A program made the translations under genes and the position numbers. A stretch of 64,000 nucleotides of DNA from an uncultured Lachnospiraceae bacterium (GTDB lineage: Bacteria; Bacillota; Clostridia; Lachnospirales; Lachnospiraceae), in NCBI GenBank assembly GCA_910583895.1, contig CAJTYJ010000005.1, positions 34,247 through 98,246 on the forward strand, in the 5' to 3' direction. Below, one piece after another: positions 8,687 through 17,290 of the stretch (position 1 is its first letter; each line of letters opens with the position of its first letter). The notes below the pieces were generated by a model. The model did not search any database and was not told where the DNA came from. It was given only the letters and a program-made list of their open reading frames with translations.

Positions 8687-9652
8687 TTACTTTTTGATCT
8701 TCGACTCCAGTTTCACCTGAATCACCTCAAAGAATGCCGCGATGACGATGATCGCACCGGTTACAATATACTGATAAAACGTGTTGACATTCATGATGAT
8801 CATGCCTACTTTCAAAGAAGCCAGAAGCAGCGCGCCAAATACGGTGCCAAGAACGGACCCTTTTCCGCCCGCCATCCTGGAACCTCCGATGGCACAGGCT
8901 GCGATGGCTTCCAGCTCATAGCCCTCTCCGGCAGTCGGGTTTCCGCTTCCTAAGTTGGAAAGGCTGATCGAACCCGCCAGGGCCGCACAAAAGGCACAGA
9001 GCATGTATGCCCGGATCTTTACCCAGTCGATGCTGACGCCGGACAGTCTTGCCGCCTCTTCGTTGCCGCCCACTGCATACAGATAATTGCCAAGCCGGGT
9101 CTTGGATAAGACCACTCCCATAATCACGGCGATCAGAAGAAACACAAAAACATAGATATAGATTCCGTTGGACAGCCTGGAATTAAAGATCACCCGGTAA
9201 GAATCCGGCACACCGATGACCGGCACACCATCTGTCACCACATACGCCACTCCCCGGAAGATATCCAGTGTACCCAGTGTCGCAATAAAGGGCTGCAGTT
9301 TCAGCTTCGTAACCAGCAGTCCGTTGATACAGCCTGCGGCGCAGCCCAAGAGAAGCCCTATGAGCAGGGACAGGATCGGATTCCAGCCGGATACCGTCAT
9401 CTTGGCAATGGCAACAATAACGATTCCGTATACGGCACCCACAGACAAGTCAATGCCGCCGGTCATGATGGCAAATGTCATGCCCACAGCGATGATCCCG
9501 TTGATGGTGGACTGCTGCAGGATCAGCAGGAAATTGTTCCAGCTTAGGTAGGAGGAATCCATAACCGTGAAAAAGATACAGATAAAAAAGATTCCTACCA
9601 GTGTCACCAATTCTCTTTTATTATGATTAACCGTTTTGCGGACCACATTCAT
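8687..9652 (-). CDS. sugar ABC transporter permease (RbsC/AlsC type)
   Basis: 321 residues with 8-10 predicted membrane segments and the family motif GMTFAIMTGGIDLSVGAVYG. Forms the membrane channel of a CUT2-class importer. Overlaps the ATPase stop by 4 bp and has its own AGGAGGG site inside the ATPase end, so the two are translationally coupled. Confidence 0.93.
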   Translation of the reverse strand: MNVVRKTVNHNKRELVTLVGIFFICIFFTVMDSSYLSWNNFLLILQQSTINGIIAVGMTFAIMTGGIDLSVGAVYGIVIVAIAKMTVSGWNPILSLLIGLLLGCAAGCINGLLVTKLKLQPFIATLGTLDIFRGVAYVVTDGVPVIGVPDSYRVIFNSRLSNGIYIYVFVFLLIAVIMGVVLSKTRLGNYLYAVGGNEEAARLSGVSIDWVKIRAYMLCAFCAALAGSISLSNLGSGNPTAGEGYELEAIAACAIGGSRMAGGKGSVLGTVFGALLLASLKVGMIIMNVNTFYQYIVTGAIIVIAAFFEVIQVKLESKIKK

Positions 9653-11145
9653 GATGATTTCCCTCCTATTGCATATTCCATTGCCAGCTCCTCGCTGAAC
9701 TGTTCCCGCTCAATCTCCCCGGTTTTGCGCCCCTCATACATGACGATCACACGGTCGCTGATGCCAAGCACCTCCGGAAGATCAGAGGAAATGACAATCA
9801 CCGCCTTCCCTTTTTCCGCAAATTCTTCGATCAGCCGGTAGATCTCCACCCTGGCCCCCACATCCACGCCCTTGGTGGGTTCGTCAAAGATCAGGATATC
9901 CACATCTGTGGAAAGCCATCTGGCAATGATCACCTTCTGCTGATTGCCGCCGGACATATTGGCCGTCAGAATCTCCGCTTTGGGCGGATGGATATCCAGC
10001 TCCTGTATGTAATGCTCGCAGTTCTTCCGCTTTTTTCCTGCATCCACAAAGATGCCGGTCATATATTTTTCCAGGCTGGATATGGCCACATTGTCAATGT
10101 TGGTGGACAGGTTTAAAAATCCCTGGGTTTTACGGTCCTCTGGCAGAAGGCCAATTCCGTTTTTCAGGGCGTCGCTGGAATTTTTTAAATGCACTTTTTG
10201 TCCCTTCAGATACAGATCCCCGCTTTTTTTCTGATCAATGCCGCAGACCGCGCGCATAAGTTCCGTCCGGCCGGCTCCCACCAGTCCGGAAAAGCCCAGA
10301 ATCTCCCCTTTTTTCAGCTCAAAACTCACATCATGAAATTTTTCTCCGCAGAAGTGCTCCACTTTCAGGATCACTTCCTCCGAAGCCATGCAGGGCTTTG
10401 TCCGGTTTGCCAGCGCATCCACATCCCGGCCCACCATAGAGCGGATCAGTTCCGCCCGATTCGTCTTTGGCACATCCAAAGTGGTGATAAACGCGCCATC
10501 CCGCAGGATCGTAGCCCGGTCGCAGATCTGGAAAATCTCCTCCAGCCGGTGGCTTACGTACAGGATCGTAATTCCTTTTTTCTTCAGTTCCCGTATCACC
10601 GAGAAGAGATTGTCCGTCTCCTTTATAGAAAGGGAAGCCGTCGGTTCATCCAGCGAAATAATCTTGGAATCATAGTACAGCGCTTTGGCAATGGCCAGCA
10701 TCTGCATCTCGCCTGCGGAGAGCTGATAGGCCTTGGTCTCTGCCCGAAAGCTGCAGCCAAGCTGCATTAAGATCCCGTCCACCCTCTGATTGAGCGCCCT
10801 TCGGTTTACAAAACCAAGTCTGGAAGGTTCATGGCCGAGAGCCACATTTTCACCCACGCTGATATCCTTCACCACATTGGTCTCCTGATGTACTTTGGAA
10901 ATCTTCCCGTTCATAATGGCGTCGTTGGGATTTTTAAAATGCACTTCGGACCCGAAAAGTTTCACATCCCCTTCGTATTCCGTATAAATGCCATGCAGGA
11001 TATTCAGAAGCGTGGATTTGCCCGCTCCGTTTTCCCCCAGCAACGCATGGATCTCTCCTGGATGGACACAGAAGCTGACATCTTTCAGCACATGCGCCCC
11101 CGGAAAATATTTATTGATTTTTTCAAATGCAATCGCTTCTGTCAA
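9649..11145 (-). CDS. sugar ABC transporter ATP-binding protein (RbsA/AlsA type, duplicated NBD)
   Basis: 498 residues with two nucleotide-binding domains, as in CUT2 importers. First half: Walker A GENGAGKST, signature LSAGEMQML, Walker B ISLDEPTASL. Second half: GLVGAGRTEL (degenerate P-loop, typical) and signature MSGGNQQKV with LIFDEPTKGVD. Starts at TTG after GAGGTGA. Energises ribose/allose-type sugar uptake with the permease and binding protein. Confidence 0.95.
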   Translation of the reverse strand: MTEAIAFEKINKYFPGAHVLKDVSFCVHPGEIHALLGENGAGKSTLLNILHGIYTEYEGDVKLFGSEVHFKNPNDAIMNGKISKVHQETNVVKDISVGENVALGHEPSRLGFVNRRALNQRVDGILMQLGCSFRAETKAYQLSAGEMQMLAIAKALYYDSKIISLDEPTASLSIKETDNLFSVIRELKKKGITILYVSHRLEEIFQICDRATILRDGAFITTLDVPKTNRAELIRSMVGRDVDALANRTKPCMASEEVILKVEHFCGEKFHDVSFELKKGEILGFSGLVGAGRTELMRAVCGIDQKKSGDLYLKGQKVHLKNSSDALKNGIGLLPEDRKTQGFLNLSTNIDNVAISSLEKYMTGIFVDAGKKRKNCEHYIQELDIHPPKAEILTANMSGGNQQKVIIARWLSTDVDILIFDEPTKGVDVGARVEIYRLIEEFAEKGKAVIVISSDLPEVLGISDRVIVMYEGRKTGEIEREQFSEELAMEYAIGGKSS

Positions 11146-11258
11146 ACTATCACCTCATCTTCTAAAGGGAGGCATCATGCGTTGCGTTTCACATGCTGCC
11201 AATACTCCGTCCGACACAGGCTGATATTCCCAAAAGCCCCCTGACGCACCGGTCCCTC

Positions 11259-11278
11259 GGGTGCAGATCCATGCACCC
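11259..11278 (-). promoter_or_regulatory. intercistronic hairpin between binding protein and ATPase genes
   Basis: Perfect 7-bp inverted repeat GGGTGCA / TGCACCC with a 6-nt loop, in the 192-bp gap between the two genes. No T-tract follows, so it more likely stabilises the upstream mRNA, giving excess binding protein over ATPase, than terminates. Nothing else is seen in this gap. Confidence 0.45.
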
Positions 11279-11337
11279 TTGGAACCGCTGCATTCTCCCG
11301 TCAATGACAAGCGGGGCCTTAAAAGGATTATCTGCCC

Positions 11338-12519
11338 TTATTCAAATGCTGCGTCGGTCCATCCGATGACCTCTGACGCCTCGGAATCAATATTCTCGCT
11401 GCTGATCAGCGCCTGTGGGGTCCATACCACCTTGGGCATCTCCTGACCGTTTAACTGGCGGAGCATATATTCCATGGCAACCATACCCACATAATAGGGG
11501 AAAGAATCAACGGTTGCGTCCTGTCCGCCGTTTCTGATGGACTCATACGCCTCAGAGTCTCCGTCAACTCCCACCACATACACATGCTTTCCGCTCTCTT
11601 TTTCATACTCTCTGACTGCTTCTACAACCCCCAACGCCATATCGTCGTTGTTGCTGAACACTGCGTCCAGATCCGGATACTGGGTCAGCCAGGTCTCTGC
11701 CAGCTCTTTCGCCGCCTGACGGTCCCAGTCTGCACTCTGCTGTGCAACCACTTCGATGTCAGGTGCAATCTCTGCCATGGTCTCCACGAACCCTGCCGTC
11801 CGTTCACGGGCTGCATATGCAGATACTTTGCCGATCACAACAGCCACCTGGCCTTCGTGATTCAGCTTCTCTGCAATCCATTCCGCCGCCAGCACACCAT
11901 TCTGGTAGGCATTCGGCCCCACAAAGTAATCGGTATTCTGTGCCACACCGTCATTGACGTTGACCGCTATGGTCTCGCCTCCATTGCAGGTATCAACGGC
12001 AGAGGTCAAATTTGAGTCCGAAATCGGACTAAAAAGTATCCCGTTATAACCTTTGTTGATCATATTGTTCATGGTGGTCAGCTGGCCCTCTTCATCGCTT
12101 TCGTTCTGTGCCCCCTGCACGTCCACCGTCAGGGTAACACCCGCCTGCTCTGCCAGGTAGACTCCGCATTCTTCATATCCAGTCTTCAGAGACTTCCAGA
12201 ATTCGTTCTGAAGCTGTTTTACCAGGCCGCCCACGACCAGGCCATCCTCAAGGGCCGGCATGGCACCATACTGTTCCCGCATCTGAGTCCAGTCGATTCC
12301 GCTGGGATCTTTGTCCGGGTCAAACTCTGCAGCTGCCGGCTCCTGACTTGTCTCCACGGGATCCTCCGAAGCCGCTTCCTCCCCTTCTGTCTCTGCAGGA
12401 GTTTCTGCTGCCGGCTCGGGTGTCTCTGTGTCCGGGCTTTGGCCGGAGCTTCCGCATGCACAGACCGATGCGGTCATTGCCAGAATAAGTCCCATTGCTA
12501 ATAATCTTCTCTTTTTCAT
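11338..12519 (-). CDS. sugar ABC transporter substrate-binding lipoprotein
   Basis: 393 residues. Signal peptide MKKRRLLAMGLILAMTASVC followed by a lipid-attachment Cys (about residue 22), an acidic Pro/Thr/Glu linker to about residue 80, then a periplasmic-binding-protein fold of the RbsB/AlsB class (Peripla_BP_4). Typical segments: GILFSPISDSN, FSNNDDMALGVVEAV, VGVDGDSEAYESI. Binds the sugar outside the membrane and delivers it to the downstream permease. AGGAGAG site before the ATG. Confidence 0.93.
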   Translation of the reverse strand: MKKRRLLAMGLILAMTASVCACGSSGQSPDTETPEPAAETPAETEGEEAASEDPVETSQEPAAAEFDPDKDPSGIDWTQMREQYGAMPALEDGLVVGGLVKQLQNEFWKSLKTGYEECGVYLAEQAGVTLTVDVQGAQNESDEEGQLTTMNNMINKGYNGILFSPISDSNLTSAVDTCNGGETIAVNVNDGVAQNTDYFVGPNAYQNGVLAAEWIAEKLNHEGQVAVVIGKVSAYAARERTAGFVETMAEIAPDIEVVAQQSADWDRQAAKELAETWLTQYPDLDAVFSNNDDMALGVVEAVREYEKESGKHVYVVGVDGDSEAYESIRNGGQDATVDSFPYYVGMVAMEYMLRQLNGQEMPKVVWTPQALISSENIDSEASEVIGWTDAAFE

Positions 12520-12574
12520 ACCTTTTCTCTCCTTTGTAGTTTTGCTTCCGCTGTTTCGGGGTTTCTTCTATATA

Positions 12575-13501
12575 TTATGAAGCAAGGATATCGATCAGGA
12601 ACTGCTGGGAAGCAACTCCGTCATTCCTGCTTATAACCTCTTCCACTTTTTCCATACCCACGGTATCGATCAGATTCCAGATCTTCTGGAAGGTTTTGAT
12701 ATTGGCAGCTACTTCTTCCTCCGCTCCCTCCCGTACCGGAAAACTGTCGAAAAAGACTACGCCGTCATACTGGTATTTTTTCAGGTAATATACAAGCTCG
12801 ATACTCTGAGGCAGATTCACAGAGCCGAAGATCAGCCCGCTGTCCATGGCACAGTAACCATCATTCAAGTGCAGTCCAAACAGCCGATGCTCTTTTGCCG
12901 CCAGCACCATGGAATAAGAAGGATTGTCATGTTTCATAAGCATATGGCAAAAGTCCAGCGTCACCCCCACATTCTCCCTGCCGATTTCCTTAATCGCCAA
13001 AAGTACCGTTCCGATCCCGTCCAGCATGGTATAATTCCGGGGTTCAAAAGGCTTATACTCGATGCTGATTTTCAGATCTTTTCCATAATCGGCGATCTCC
13101 CGAAATGCCTCAATCATCTGTCCCCAGGCTTTCTCATAATCGATCTGGAACGGGTAATCATACCCATCATAGGCCTGCCAGATGGTGACTACGCTTCCGC
13201 CGATGGCCCGGCAGGCATCCACCGCTTCCTTACAGAGCTTGATGGCCTCTGCACGCACGGTTTCATCCGTATTCGTAAACTCTCCGGCTACAAAAGGTGC
13301 TTTGAACCGGGTAGCCACTCCGTTGACCTTCATATCCCCGATGGCCTCCCGGATGCGTTCGATCTTGTGACCCTCAAAATGCTCCGGATAATTAAATTCC
13401 AGATGGGTGACATCGTCCATGGAACGATATTTCTCGATGGTCGAGAACAGGTCATATTTGCCCTTAAAAATAAAAGAATTCATTCTACCTGCGAATTTCA
13501 T
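12575..13501 (-). CDS. sugar (phosphate) isomerase/epimerase, xylose isomerase-like TIM barrel
   Basis: 308 residues of the AP-endonuclease 2/xylose isomerase-like family. Candidate metal ligands appear in order: Glu in SIEYKPFEP, Asp/His in VTLDFCHML, His in LFGLHLNDGY and the C-terminal FFDSFPV. First gene of the ABC operon, so it probably interconverts the imported sugar or its phosphate. E. coli's allose locus uses a ribulose-phosphate-epimerase-type AlsE instead, so the chemistry here may differ. Substrate cannot be fixed from sequence. Confidence 0.8.
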   Translation of the reverse strand: MKFAGRMNSFIFKGKYDLFSTIEKYRSMDDVTHLEFNYPEHFEGHKIERIREAIGDMKVNGVATRFKAPFVAGEFTNTDETVRAEAIKLCKEAVDACRAIGGSVVTIWQAYDGYDYPFQIDYEKAWGQMIEAFREIADYGKDLKISIEYKPFEPRNYTMLDGIGTVLLAIKEIGRENVGVTLDFCHMLMKHDNPSYSMVLAAKEHRLFGLHLNDGYCAMDSGLIFGSVNLPQSIELVYYLKKYQYDGVVFFDSFPVREGAEEEVAANIKTFQKIWNLIDTVGMEKVEEVISRNDGVASQQFLIDILAS

Positions 13502-13562
13502 ATCTGTAATTCCTTTCTTTGTTTTTCAAAATATTTCATTTATTTTCATTTTCTTTAATGTG

Positions 13563-13591
13563 ATTAAAACACTTTTGTAGTAAAATGTCAA
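13563..13591 (-). promoter_or_regulatory. promoter of the isomerase-ABC-ribokinase operon
   Basis: Minus strand TTGACA (13586-13591), 17-bp spacer, TTTAAT (13563-13568), about 60 bp before the isomerase start. The -35 is joined to CAGTAT (13591-13596), which matches half of the inverted repeat at the deoR promoter, a weak hint of shared control. The surrounding 13600-13690 is strongly AT-rich with no gene. Confidence 0.65.
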
Positions 13592-13702
13592 TACTGCAAT
13601 GTAATTTCCAGCACTTTGCATAATTTTTCATTTCAATTTTTATCAAATATTTTCAATATTTTTATTATTTTTCCACCAAATCATAATTTTGCCCACGAAT
13701 AA

Positions 13703-13783
13703 GAATCCTGCTTTGCAGGATTCTCCGCCTGCGGCGGGTCGCTCTGGCGACATTTTACCTTTCCGCCGCAGAGCGATCCTGCC
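13703..13783. repeat. compound palindromic element
   Basis: Nested inverted repeats: GAATCCTG/CAGGATTC (13703-13723), CCGCC/GGCGG (13725-13737), TCGCTCTG/CAGAGCGA (13739-13746 and 13769-13776), and GCAGGAT/ATCCTGC (13715-13721 and 13776-13782) whose arm extends the previous stem. GC-rich in an AT-rich gap. Resembles a non-coding REP/MITE-like repeat or strong transcription barrier; no second copy is in the window. Confidence 0.5.
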
Positions 13784-13795
13784 CAGAGGGCTTTT

Positions 13796-13834
13796 TATAT
13801 CATAGGGAAGTTCGGAGGACTTTCCTATGATATA
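13796..13834. terminator. bidirectional terminator-like hairpin
   Basis: 11-bp inverted repeat TATATCATAGG (13796-13806) / CCTATGATATA (13824-13834) with partial extra pairing inside the loop, flanked by T5 on one side and A8 on the other. Would end transcripts in either direction. Confidence 0.55.
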
Positions 13835-13837
13835 AAA

Positions 13838-13861
13838 AAAAGAGCAGGACTACCTGCTCTT
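13838..13861 (-). terminator. intrinsic terminator of the DUF2325 gene
   Basis: On the minus strand AAGAGCAGG - TAGT - CCTGCTCTT (13861 to 13840) is followed by a run of T residues. Ten bases after the DUF2325 stop; textbook intrinsic terminator. Confidence 0.85.
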
Positions 13862-13870
13862 TTCGCTCTT

Positions 13871-14152
13871 TCAGAAAGCATGATCCTTGAGAATCTGCTC
13901 AAGGGCAGCTTTGCTGCTGGTATGACAGCGCACGACCTCAATCCGTTTTTTCTTCGCCTCATCCAAAGCCGTCTTTACCATCTTATGAGACACCGTATTG
14001 GTAAAAAGAATAAGCAAATCCGGCGATCCCACCTGCTTGTCCATACTCGCAGACATCTGGGTAAATACTTTCGCTGTGCACCTGTAATTTTTACAGACCT
14101 TTCTGTACTGACCTGCCATCCGGTCATGTCCCCCGACAATTACAATACTCAA
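13871..14152 (-). CDS. DUF2325 domain protein
   Basis: 93 residues from the TTG at 14152, chosen because AGGAGGTG lies about six bases upstream and the family begins at this LSIVIVGGHDRM segment. A longer reading from an ATG at 14185 has no ribosome site. The family is small and cytosolic, starts with a VVGGHDRM nucleotide-fold-like strand and often sits near iron genes in clostridia; molecular function is unknown. A DtxR-like palindrome overlaps the promoter, suggesting metal control. Monocistronic with its own terminator. Confidence 0.85.
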   Translation of the reverse strand: MSIVIVGGHDRMAGQYRKVCKNYRCTAKVFTQMSASMDKQVGSPDLLILFTNTVSHKMVKTALDEAKKKRIEVVRCHTSSKAALEQILKDHAF

Positions 14153-14200
14153 TCTTGCCACCTCCTGTATAAATCTTTGATCCACTCAATTTTAGTAATT

Positions 14201-14244
14201 AGTTATAGCTAACTCATTATAACAAAATACTGTAAAGAAAACAA
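14201..14244 (-). promoter_or_regulatory. DUF2325 promoter with DtxR-like metal box
   Basis: Minus strand TTGTTT (14239-14244), 17-bp spacer, perfect TATAAT (14216-14221). Directly downstream is AGTTATAGCTAACT (14201-14214) within TTAGTTATAGCTAA, resembling the TTAGGTTAG-CTAACCTAA box of DtxR/IdeR iron repressors. Position fits repression when metal is plentiful. Assignment is by motif resemblance only. Confidence 0.55.
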
Positions 14245-14283
14245 CGGCGGTATTGAGAAATACTCTCAACAAACTTTTGGCAT

Positions 14284-15195
14284 TTAACGTTTCCAGTGCA
14301 TTTTTATATACGAGACAAATGCTTCCGCCTCTTCAGAAATTCCGTCCCGTTTTCTTTTGATATAGCCAAATGTCACCTTTTCCTTCATTCCCCGGATGGG
14401 AATTCCCCGAATCTTCTCACTGCCCGCCTCTCTGCCAGACAGGCCGCAGCTGATGCTGGCAAGGGGAGACGAAAGGAGCATCTGCACCACCATCTGCCGG
14501 CTGTCCGTCACCAGAACCTGTCCGCGGTTCCGATAATACCGGTAGTCCTCCGCCCCCTGGATCAGCTGAATACTCAGGGCTTCCTGTTCGTCCCGCATCT
14601 GCACATACTGAAGTCCCCGCAGATCTTTTCCGGTTGCCAGTTCTGCCCCGAACAGAGGATTTTTCGGTCCTACAAAGAGAAGCGGCTCCATCTCTGCCAG
14701 CGGCACAAATTCCAGATGCCGGTACTCCAGCGTCTGTTTAAACGCTGTCATCTGCCTGGCATCCACATGGACAAAACCCATCTCCGCCGTATGCCGGTGA
14801 ATATGCTGGAAAATCTCTTCCATACTGCACTGTATATACTGGGCACGGACCGGACATGGAAGCTCCTTGGCATAAAATCTTTGGAACAGCTCCTCTAAGC
14901 GGCTGTCCGAAACAGCTGCCACCGACAACGCCTTGGGCGCCTGGCTCCCACGGACATTCTGAATCCGCCCGGCTTCCACCAGAATCCGGCAGGCATATTC
15001 ATAGACTTTACGCCCTTCCTCTGTCACCTCCACGCCTCTGTATTTTCGCGTCAGAAGTTCCACCTGAAGCTCTGCCTCCAGGGATTTTATTGTCTTACTG
15101 ATATGGGGCTGTGAAGTGTAAAGTACTTTTGCTGCCTTTTTCAGACTTCCGCTGTCCACACTGACCACAAAATACTGTAACTGTTTTAAATCCAT
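14284..15195 (-). CDS. LysR-family transcriptional regulator
   Basis: 303 residues from the ATG at 15195, preceded by GGTGA; an ATG five codons upstream (15210) is an alternative. N-terminal winged helix (MDLKQLQYFVVSVDSGSLKK through PHISKTIKSLEAEL) followed by a LysR effector domain. Last gene of the riboswitch-controlled ABC cluster on the same strand, about 100 bp after the aspartoacylase-like gene. Probably senses a metabolite of that pathway; effector unknown. Confidence 0.88.
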   Translation of the reverse strand: MDLKQLQYFVVSVDSGSLKKAAKVLYTSQPHISKTIKSLEAELQVELLTRKYRGVEVTEEGRKVYEYACRILVEAGRIQNVRGSQAPKALSVAAVSDSRLEELFQRFYAKELPCPVRAQYIQCSMEEIFQHIHRHTAEMGFVHVDARQMTAFKQTLEYRHLEFVPLAEMEPLLFVGPKNPLFGAELATGKDLRGLQYVQMRDEQEALSIQLIQGAEDYRYYRNRGQVLVTDSRQMVVQMLLSSPLASISCGLSGREAGSEKIRGIPIRGMKEKVTFGYIKRKRDGISEEAEAFVSYIKMHWKR

Positions 15196-15260
15196 TTTAT
15201 CACCATTCACTTATGGCCTGCATTGCGTTTTCCGCACTGCCATCTATGACCTTTTTTAAG

Positions 15261-15287
15261 TGTATCACAATCCTCTCCTTTGATACA
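15261..15287. promoter_or_regulatory. inverted repeat upstream of the LysR gene
   Basis: Perfect TGTATCA (15261-15267) / TGATACA (15281-15287) separated by 13 bp, in the gap between the aspartoacylase-like stop and the LysR start. Size and dyad spacing are plausible for a LysR-type binding site or a weak RNA hairpin. No strong promoter was recognised here. Confidence 0.35.
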
Positions 15288-15295
15288 GACCCATC

Positions 15296-16249
15296 TTATA
15301 TGGTCTGTTCCTCCAGTCCATATGCCGCCAGCAGGTCTCCTTTCTTCACAGAAAGGCCGGCCGTATAGTAAAAAACCACACCATCTCCTTTTGCATAATA
15401 TTCCTGAAGCACCTCACCAAACATATCCTCTAACCGGCCAAGAAGCTGGCCTTTCTTGAGCTGGTCCTTTTCTTTTATTGCCGGGTACCACAGCCCCGCC
15501 TTCTCACTTTCCTGATAGATAACCCGTTCATAAACTTTTGGCTCGCATGCAATGTCTGGTTCATGTGTTTCATACATATTCAGATGTCGAAGCAGCAGAT
15601 AAATATTTCTCTTATGCCCTGCAATCCACTCCTCCCTGCAAAAACCACCATACCCCCGCTCCAAAAGAAGCCCGGGCAGATTATGGTGATTTGCCGCATA
15701 GCTGTATTCTCCTTTGTCTGCCCCGGACGCAATCAGGTAGGGAACATCCAAAGCCCGGGCAGCTGCCAAAGACTCTTCCATAACCTTTTCCGCCTTGGGA
15801 TAAAACAAACATGGTGTCAGAATTTCGTTCACATTTCCTCCATGCAGATCCAGCAGAAAATCCGCTTGGGAAAAAATTTCTTTTACAAACCAGTCTGCCA
15901 GTTTCTCCCCCACAGTTCCGTCCGCCTTTCCCGGATAACCGGCATTCAGATCAAACCCGTCTTCCGGCAGCGTCCGCCAGTGCTGCTGCCAAAAACCGCT
16001 GGTGTTTACGCAATGCAACAATACCAGATTGCCTTTCAGTCTTACCGGATCAATCTCCCGGGCTGCCCGAAGCACCGCCGGCGTTCCATTGTATTCACCG
16101 GCATGAATCTGAGCGGTCACCACCAGAGTCTTTCCCGGTTCCTGCCCGCAGATAAGCGTTGCCGGTATCTCGTAAGTTTCCATATTAGGCCTGAGCATGA
16201 GCCGACGCTTTTCACCAGGCTTTAATTCCTGCGCACATATGTTCCACAT
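15296..16249 (-). CDS. succinylglutamate desuccinylase/aspartoacylase-family zinc hydrolase
   Basis: 317 residues from the ATG at 16249 (GAAAGGA just before it; an earlier ATG at 16276 has none). M14-like AstE/AspA fold: zinc ligands His49 and Glu52 in QIHAGEYNG, His136 in DLHGG, and DLNAGYPG in place of the usual DLNR-FPG. C-terminal beta domain (GLWYPAIKEKDQLKKGQLLG) as in AstE/AspA. Such enzymes deacylate small amino acid conjugates. Its place after a Dpp-type importer suggests the imported compound is an N-acyl amino acid or similar chelator; that is inference. Confidence 0.82.
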   Translation of the reverse strand: MWNICAQELKPGEKRRLMLRPNMETYEIPATLICGQEPGKTLVVTAQIHAGEYNGTPAVLRAAREIDPVRLKGNLVLLHCVNTSGFWQQHWRTLPEDGFDLNAGYPGKADGTVGEKLADWFVKEIFSQADFLLDLHGGNVNEILTPCLFYPKAEKVMEESLAAARALDVPYLIASGADKGEYSYAANHHNLPGLLLERGYGGFCREEWIAGHKRNIYLLLRHLNMYETHEPDIACEPKVYERVIYQESEKAGLWYPAIKEKDQLKKGQLLGRLEDMFGEVLQEYYAKGDGVVFYYTAGLSVKKGDLLAAYGLEEQTI

Positions 16250-16318
16250 AATTCCTTTCTCCGTATCCGAAACCATTCCAGCACACCATAGGTGCAGAAA
16301 CCCAGGCTTCCCGTATTT

Positions 16319-17290
16319 TCACGCTTTTCCCTGCTTTCCAAAGATATGGCACGCCACTTTATGTCCCGGTCTCCATTCGGCCAATGCCGGGCGTGTCTGT
16401 CTGCACCGTTCCACACAGTGTCTGCACCGGGTCTGAAAAGGACATCCAGGCGGCACATCCAAAGGGCTTGGAATCTCCCCGTCCATGCGCTCAATCTTTT
16501 TGGAAAAATCCATCTTCGGGTCAAATACAGCACTTAACAGCATCCGTGTGTAGGGATGCTGTGCTTTCTCCACATCCTTGCCGGGCAGTATCTCCACAAT
16601 ACTGCCAAGATACATGACGGCGATCTGATGTGCAAAAGCCTGAATCAGCCCAAGATCATGGGCAATAAAAGCAATCGCCATCTTTTTCTCCTGCTGAAGT
16701 TTTACGATCAGTTTGATAATACTCTTCTGTACAGATACATCCAGCGCACTGGTCGCCTCATCCATGATGATCAGCTCCGGCTCCAGGGCAATGGCACGGG
16801 CAATGGCAATCCTCTGCTGCTGTCCGCCGGACAAGGTGTGGGCAAACCGGTCGGCGACCTCGCCGGGCAGCTCTACGGTTTCTAGCAGTCTGCGGGCTGC
16901 TTCATCTTTTTCAGAGGTTTTGATTTGTCCAAAGTTTATAAGAGGCTCGCAGATAATGTCGCGGATCTTCATTTTTGGGTTCAGAGAACCGCCCGGATCC
17001 TGAAAAACCATCTGAATATGCCGGCGGAGCTGACGTAGCTCTTCTCCTTTTTGCTTTGTCAGGTCCTTTCCCCGAAAAAGAATTTCTCCTTCTGTCGGAA
17101 TATCCAGCCGGACCAGAAAGCGCAGAAATGTGGACTTGCCGCATCCGGATTCACCAATCAAACCAAGCGTCTTGCCTTTATAAAGTTTAAGATTAATATC
17201 CCGGCAGGCTGTCAGTTCTCTGCCGCCGGAAGTCAAAAAACGCCGCGTCACATGTTTTGCTTCCAGGATCATCTCTTTTTCATCAAACAT
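16319..17290 (-). CDS. peptide/nickel-type ABC transporter ATP-binding protein (DppF/OppF-like)
   Basis: 323 residues from the ATG at 17290, preceded by a GGGGGGTGA site and overlapping the previous gene by 8 bp. Walker A GESGCGKST, signature LSGGQQQRI, Walker B LIIMDEATSALD. The C-terminal oligopeptide-transporter extension carries CPFQTRCRHCVERC, typical of OppF/DppF, where cysteines may hold an iron-sulfur cluster. Partner of the DppD-like ATPase upstream. Confidence 0.93.
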   Translation of the reverse strand: MFDEKEMILEAKHVTRRFLTSGGRELTACRDINLKLYKGKTLGLIGESGCGKSTFLRFLVRLDIPTEGEILFRGKDLTKQKGEELRQLRRHIQMVFQDPGGSLNPKMKIRDIICEPLINFGQIKTSEKDEAARRLLETVELPGEVADRFAHTLSGGQQQRIAIARAIALEPELIIMDEATSALDVSVQKSIIKLIVKLQQEKKMAIAFIAHDLGLIQAFAHQIAVMYLGSIVEILPGKDVEKAQHPYTRMLLSAVFDPKMDFSKKIERMDGEIPSPLDVPPGCPFQTRCRHCVERCRQTRPALAEWRPGHKVACHIFGKQGKA

